A DNA stretch of 64,000 bases from DATARH01 sp035534855. GTDB taxonomy: Bacteria > Pseudomonadota > Alphaproteobacteria > ATCC43930 > CGMCC-115725. Both the position numbers and the translations under genes were made by a program. The notes beneath the pieces were generated by a model that was not told the origin of the DNA, searched no databases, and saw nothing but the letters and a program-made list of their open reading frames with translations. Positions 60,377 through 64,000 of the stretch are shown here, one piece after another. The stretch's first letter is position 1; each line of letters starts with the position of its first letter. The DNA lies in assembly GCA_035534855.1 (NCBI GenBank), contig DATLRD010000086.1, positions 7,695-71,694 of the forward strand, read 5' to 3'.

Positions 60377-61041
60377 GCGAACCGGTTGGCCGGGAAACCG
60401 CGGCGCCGCGCGGGCGCCTCATCACGCTGGAAGGCGGGGAGGGAGCGGGCAAATCGACCCAGGCGGCGCTGCTGCTCGCCGCGCTGCAACGCGCCGGCAT
60501 ATCCGCGCGGCAGACCCGCGAGCCGGGTGGTTCGCCGGGCGCGGAAGCGGTGCGCCGGCTGCTGCTCGACGGCGATATCGGACGCTGGGACGCGATCGGC
60601 GAGGCCCTGCTGCTGTGCGCGGCGCGGCGCGACCATGTAGCGGCGGTGATCGCGCCGGCGCTTGCCGCCGGCGCCTGGGTGGTATGCGACCGCTTTGCCG
60701 ATTCGACGATCGCCTATCAGGGCTATGGCAGGGGTATGGCGCTGGCCGATCTCGCCACCCTGCAGCGCCTGACGCTCGATGGGCTGGCGCCGGATTTGAC
60801 ACTGGTCTTCGACCTGCCGGTCGCGCTCGGGTTGGCCCGCGCCGCGGCGCGCCCGGGAGCAGCCGATCGGTTCGAGCGGCTCGACCGCGCATTCCACGAG
60901 AGGCTGCGCGACGGCTATCTGCGGATCGCGGCCGAGGAGCCGCAGCGGGTCGCGGTCATCGCCGCCGCCGCCGACATCGACACGGTACACCGCGCGGTGC
61001 TGGCGGTCATGCGCGACCGGCTCGGGATCGAGGTCGTGTGA
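60373..61041 (+). CDS. tmk: Thymidylate kinase
   Basis: A 222-residue kinase (dTMP to dTDP). G-G-E-G-A-G-K-S-T-Q is the P-loop, D-R-F-A-D-S-T-I-A-Y-Q-G-Y-G-R-G holds the catalytic D-R, and the lid segment is A-D-R-F-E-R-L-D. In the tmk frame there is no ATG, GTG or TTG between the end of the dac gene and the P-loop. The first usable codon is CTG at 60373, overlapping the dac stop as CTGA, and the protein from there begins L-S-E-P-V-G, like other Tmk starts. A CTG start with translational coupling is my inference. Confidence 0.9.
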   Translation: MSEPVGRETAAPRGRLITLEGGEGAGKSTQAALLLAALQRAGISARQTREPGGSPGAEAVRRLLLDGDIGRWDAIGEALLLCAARRDHVAAVIAPALAAGAWVVCDRFADSTIAYQGYGRGMALADLATLQRLTLDGLAPDLTLVFDLPVALGLARAAARPGAADRFERLDRAFHERLRDGYLRIAAEEPQRVAVIAAAADIDTVHRAVLAVMRDRLGIEVV

Positions 61042-62156
61042 CCGCCCCCGGCGACAGCACGATCCCGGCGCCGCGTGCCAACCCTGATCTGGCCGGCCAT
61101 GAGGCCGCCGAACGCGAATTGCGTCGCCTGTTCGAGACGGGTCGGCTGCCGCACGCGCTGCTGCTCAGCGGGCCGCGCGGCATCGGCAAGTCGACGCTGG
61201 CGTTTCGCCTCGCCCGGTTCGTGCTGGCGCGGCCCGCGGGCGCGCTCGGCGATCTGCTCGGCGGCTCGGCTGCGCCCGATACCGGCGACGGGCTGTGGGT
61301 CGATCCCGAAAGCGGGGTCTTTCGCCGCATCGCAGCCGGCGGCCACGCCGACCTGGTGACCGTCGAGCGCGCCTACGACCCGCGGCGGCGCCGGCTGCGC
61401 GGCGAGATCGTCGTCGACGACACCCGTGAAATCGGCGGGTTTCTGAGACTGACCCCGGCCGAAGGCGGCTGGCGCGTCGTAATCGTCGACGGCGCCGACG
61501 CGATGAACCGCAACGCCGCCAACGCGCTGCTCAAAATCCTTGAAGAGCCGCCGCGTCAGACCCTGTTGCTGCTGGTTACCCACAGCCCGGGCAAGCTGCT
61601 GCCGACGATACGCTCGCGCTGCCGCCGGTTTCCGCTGGCGCCGCTGACACCGCCGACCCTGCGCGCGCTGCTGGCGGGCTATCGCCCCGATCTCGGTGCG
61701 CCCGAGGCCGAGGCGGTCGCCGCGCTCGCCGGCGGCAGCATCGGCCTCGCGCTCGATCTCGCCGCGGCCGGCGGGATCGATCTGTACCGGGTGGCGCTTG
61801 CCCTGATCCGGCCGGGGCCGGAGCTCGATTTGCCGGCGCTGCACGAGTTTGCCGACCGGCTCGCCCGGCCCGATGCCGACGATTCCTATCATCTCGTCGC
61901 CGATCTGCTGACCGGGCTGCTCGGCCGCTTTGCGGTCGCGGCGGCGCGCGGCAGCAGCCTGGCCGAGCCGGCGCTTCCCGGGCCGCTCGCCGAGGCGGAA
62001 CGCGCAGCGATGCAGCGGCTGCGCGCCGCGGCGTCGCGCTGGGCCGAGTTGCGCGACACGGTCGCCGGCCGCTTTTCCCGCGCCGACGGCCTCAACCTCG
62101 ACCGCAAGCAGGCGGTCCTCGGCGCATTTTTTGCGATCGGCGAGGTGGCGGGTTAG
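61038..62156 (+). CDS. holB: DNA polymerase III subunit delta'
   Basis: A 372-residue clamp-loader subunit. A Walker A motif (G-P-R-G-I-G-K-S-T-L-A) at about 40, V-I-V-D-G-A-D-A-M-N and N-A-A-N-A-L-L-K-I-L-E-E-P-P further on, and P-T-I-R-S-R-C-R-R-F (the S-R-C sensor) are clear. It starts at GTG 61038, overlapping the tmk stop (GTGA). In related genomes metG comes next; here the next gene is tatD after 52 bp. Confidence 0.9.
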   Translation: MTAPGDSTIPAPRANPDLAGHEAAERELRRLFETGRLPHALLLSGPRGIGKSTLAFRLARFVLARPAGALGDLLGGSAAPDTGDGLWVDPESGVFRRIAAGGHADLVTVERAYDPRRRRLRGEIVVDDTREIGGFLRLTPAEGGWRVVIVDGADAMNRNAANALLKILEEPPRQTLLLLVTHSPGKLLPTIRSRCRRFPLAPLTPPTLRALLAGYRPDLGAPEAEAVAALAGGSIGLALDLAAAGGIDLYRVALALIRPGPELDLPALHEFADRLARPDADDSYHLVADLLTGLLGRFAVAAARGSSLAEPALPGPLAEAERAAMQRLRAAASRWAELRDTVAGRFSRADGLNLDRKQAVLGAFFAIGEVAG

Positions 62157-62208
62157 GGGCGCGCGCTTCGCGGCTTGCCCCTCGCGGCGAAACACGCATG
62201 TATAGGCG

Positions 62209-62982
62209 ATGCTCGTCGACAGCCATTGCCATCTCGATTTTCCCGATTTCGCCGATGAGCGCGCGGCCGTGGTCGCGCGCGCGTACGCTGCCGGGATCGG
62301 CACGATGCTGACGATCGGCACGCGGCTCGACCAGTTTGCCGGCGTGCGCGCGATCGCCGAAAGCGACCCGCGCATCTGGTGCTCGGTCGGTGCGCACCCG
62401 CACGAGGCGGCCGATCACGATGCGGTGACCCCGGCTCAACTGCTCGCTCTGGCCGACGACCCCAAGGTCGTGGGGATCGGCGAATGCGGGCTCGATTTCC
62501 ACTACGATCTGAGCCCGCGTGACGTGCAGGAGCGGGTGTTCCGCACCCATATCGCTGCATCCAAGGCGAGCGGCTTGCCGCTGATCGTCCACGCCCGAGC
62601 GGCCGACGACGAGGTTGCCGCGATCCTCGGCGAAGAGCGGCCGCCGCCCGGCGTGCTGCATTGCTTCACCGGGGGCAGGGCGCTCGCCGAGGCGGCGCTG
62701 GCGCTCGGCTTTTATATTTCGATCTCCGGCATCGTCACATTCAAGAACGCCGAGGCGCTGCGCGAGATCGTCCGCGACATCCCAGCCGACCGGCTGCTGG
62801 TCGAGACCGATGCGCCCTATCTTGCTCCGGTGCCGCATCGCGGCGGCCGTAACGAACCCGCCTTTGTCGCCGCGACCGCGGCCTTCGTCGCGGATCTGCG
62901 CGGCGTTGCGCCCGACCGGCTGGCCGCGGAAACCACCGCCAACTTCTTTCGCCTGTTCACCAAGGCCACGGCGCCGACATGA
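62209..62982 (+). CDS. tatD: TatD-family metal-dependent hydrolase
   Basis: A 257-residue TIM-barrel nuclease-type hydrolase with S-H-C-H-L-D, G-E-C-G-L-D-F-H, V-H-A-R-A, L-H-C-F-T-G-G and E-T-D-A-P-Y metal/active-site motifs, all intact. It probably has 3'-exonuclease or D-aminoacyl-tRNA-related activity as proposed for the family. ATG at 62209 is preceded by a weak site. It overlaps the MBL gene by 4 bp (ATGA). Confidence 0.93.
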   Translation: MLVDSHCHLDFPDFADERAAVVARAYAAGIGTMLTIGTRLDQFAGVRAIAESDPRIWCSVGAHPHEAADHDAVTPAQLLALADDPKVVGIGECGLDFHYDLSPRDVQERVFRTHIAASKASGLPLIVHARAADDEVAAILGEERPPPGVLHCFTGGRALAEAALALGFYISISGIVTFKNAEALREIVRDIPADRLLVETDAPYLAPVPHRGGRNEPAFVAATAAFVADLRGVAPDRLAAETTANFFRLFTKATAPT

Positions 62983-63752
62983 GGGTGACGATGCTCGGCT
63001 GCGGTGTCTCGACTGGGGTGCCGACGATCGGCCCGGATTGGGGCGCGTGCGACGCGGCCGATCCGCGCAACCAGCGCCGCCGCGCCTCGGTGCTGATCGA
63101 GAGTGGCGGGCGCACGCTGCTGATCGACATGTCACCCGACCTGCGCGCCCAGCTGATCGATGCCGGAGTGGCGCGCATCGATGCCGTGCTGCTGACCCAT
63201 GCGCATGCCGACCATCTGCACGGCATAGATGATATTCGGGCGGTCAACCGCTTGATGAACAGCGCGATTCCGCTTTACGCCGACCGCACGACACTGGCCG
63301 CGGTCGAGGCCCGGTTCGGCTACGTCCTGGCTGCGCCCGACGCGCACGGCCCGTTCTATAGGCCGGCGCTGATACCGCACCGGATTGCCGGCCCGTTCGT
63401 CGCCGCGGGGGTGCCGGTAATCCCTTTTGCCCAGGATCACGGCAACCTGACGACGCTCGGATTTCGCATCGGCGCCTTTGCGTATTCGACCGATGTCACC
63501 GAACTCGACGACCATGCCTTTGAAATCCTTGCCGGGGTCGAGTTCTGGATCGTCGATTGCCTGCGCCGAAAGCCGCATCCGACTCACAGCCATGTGGCGA
63601 AGACGCTGAAATGGATCGCGCGCGTCCGGCCGCGGCGCGCGGCGCTGACCCACATGGACCAGAGCCTCGACTATGCCGCACTGGCCGCCGAGTTGCCGCC
63701 GGGAGTGGAGCCCGGCAGCGACGGCCTCAGCGTCGAACTGCCCGACCCGTGA
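62979..63752 (+). CDS. MBL-fold hydrolase (PhnP-like)
   Basis: A 257-residue metallo-beta-lactamase-fold protein: G-V-S-T-G-V-P at the start, L-L-T-H-A-H-A-D-H-L-H-G at about 70, later D-H-G and T-H-x-D. This PhnP/RNase-Z-like group contains phosphodiesterases; the gene regularly follows tatD in alphaproteobacteria. It is coupled to tatD by ATGA and to the next gene by GTGA. Confidence 0.9.
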   Translation: MRVTMLGCGVSTGVPTIGPDWGACDAADPRNQRRRASVLIESGGRTLLIDMSPDLRAQLIDAGVARIDAVLLTHAHADHLHGIDDIRAVNRLMNSAIPLYADRTTLAAVEARFGYVLAAPDAHGPFYRPALIPHRIAGPFVAAGVPVIPFAQDHGNLTTLGFRIGAFAYSTDVTELDDHAFEILAGVEFWIVDCLRRKPHPTHSHVAKTLKWIARVRPRRAALTHMDQSLDYAALAAELPPGVEPGSDGLSVELPDP

Positions 63753-64000
63753 TCCGCCCGGCGTCGCCCGACGATCGCGCCGCGGTGGAGGCGATCGTGC
63801 GCGTCGCCTATGCGGTCTACATCCCGCGCATCGGCAAGCCGCCGGGACCGATGCTCGATGACTACGCCGCACTGATCACCGCCGGAGCGGTCTCGGTCGT
63901 CGACGAATATGACGGTATCGCGGCGCTGATCGTGCTGCTGACCAAGCCGGATCATCTGCTGCTCGACAACGTCGCGGTGCGACCCGATCGCCAGGGACGG
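63749..64000 (+). CDS. GNAT-family N-acetyltransferase (N-terminal part, cut by window end)
   Basis: Eighty-four codons are visible from GTG 63749, which overlaps the previous stop. It begins I-R-P-A-S-P-D-D-R-A-A-V-E-A-I-V and reaches L-L-D-N-V-A-V-R-P-D-R-Q-G-R, the acetyl-CoA binding motif A of the GNAT fold, at the window edge. It is therefore an incomplete acetyltransferase gene; the substrate is unknown. Confidence 0.8.
   Translation, partial: MIRPASPDDRAAVEAIVRVAYAVYIPRIGKPPGPMLDDYAALITAGAVSVVDEYDGIAALIVLLTKPDHLLLDNVAVRPDRQGR

Overview
The window is a high-G+C (roughly two-thirds G+C by eye) bacterial chromosome segment with about 70 densely packed protein genes. I see no rRNA, no tRNA, no CRISPR array and no recognisable transposase or integrase. 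It looks alphaproteobacterial, most likely Rhodospirillales/Acetobacterales-like. The pointers are a fused transaldolase/glucose-6-phosphate isomerase inside a full pentose-phosphate operon, a dac-tmk-holB-tatD-MBL cell-cycle/cell-wall block, frequent GTG starts with GTGA/ATGA stop-start overlaps, and many family III CoA-transferase, TRAP and amidohydrolase genes. The taxon is inference; no marker gene settles it.

Layout. 1-9117: a histidine-kinase remnant at the left edge, an MFS symporter, nicotinamidase, an RRM RNA-binding protein, an acyltransferase-3 membrane protein preceded by a coupled 33-codon ORF, two paralogous NodB-fold hydrolases around a small unknown gene, an amidase and a Pro/Ala-rich membrane-anchored protein. 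9118-19383: a gene-poor stretch with a degenerate repeat, a small unknown gene, CoA-transferase, a 174-bp inverted-repeat element, an MBL hydrolase divergent from an ArsR-type regulator, a DUF1127 protein, a cache-type histidine kinase, a lipoprotein, a Zn alcohol dehydrogenase, small membrane/secreted proteins and a D-2-hydroxyacid dehydrogenase. 19631-23570: a complete three-gene TRAP transporter and a second hydroxyacid dehydrogenase. 23582-25404: a three-gene, clearly lower-G+C cassette (a TIGR04255-like protein plus two unknowns), the best candidate here for an undescribed system. 25592-36422: a GT39-like membrane protein, an HpcH/HpaI aldolase, a minus-strand catabolic set (SMP-30, MBL, SDR, two crotonase-fold proteins, CoA-transferase), two small stress-type genes and an ACMSD-like amidohydrolase.

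36813-47254 holds an eight-gene carbohydrate operon: tkt, tal-pgi, gnd, zwf, rpe, pgl, rpiA and a HAD phosphatase, closed by a strong hairpin. Together these cover the oxidative and non-oxidative pentose-phosphate pathway plus hexose-phosphate isomerisation. 47308-56874 holds cytochrome c/folD, secreted proteins, a threonine synthase-like enzyme, a type-II dehydroquinase-fold protein that lacks key active-site residues next to an FAD dehydrogenase, a TauD-type dioxygenase and two tandem DHA2 exporters. 57064-64000 holds peptidoglycan enzymes (MltB-like, RlpA, D,D-carboxypeptidase), then tmk, holB, tatD, an MBL hydrolase and the start of a GNAT acetyltransferase, mostly joined by 4-bp overlaps. 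Here tmk appears to use a CTG start, and metG, usually found between holB and tatD in this lineage, is missing.

All functions are read from motifs and family resemblance in the sequence; no database search was run.
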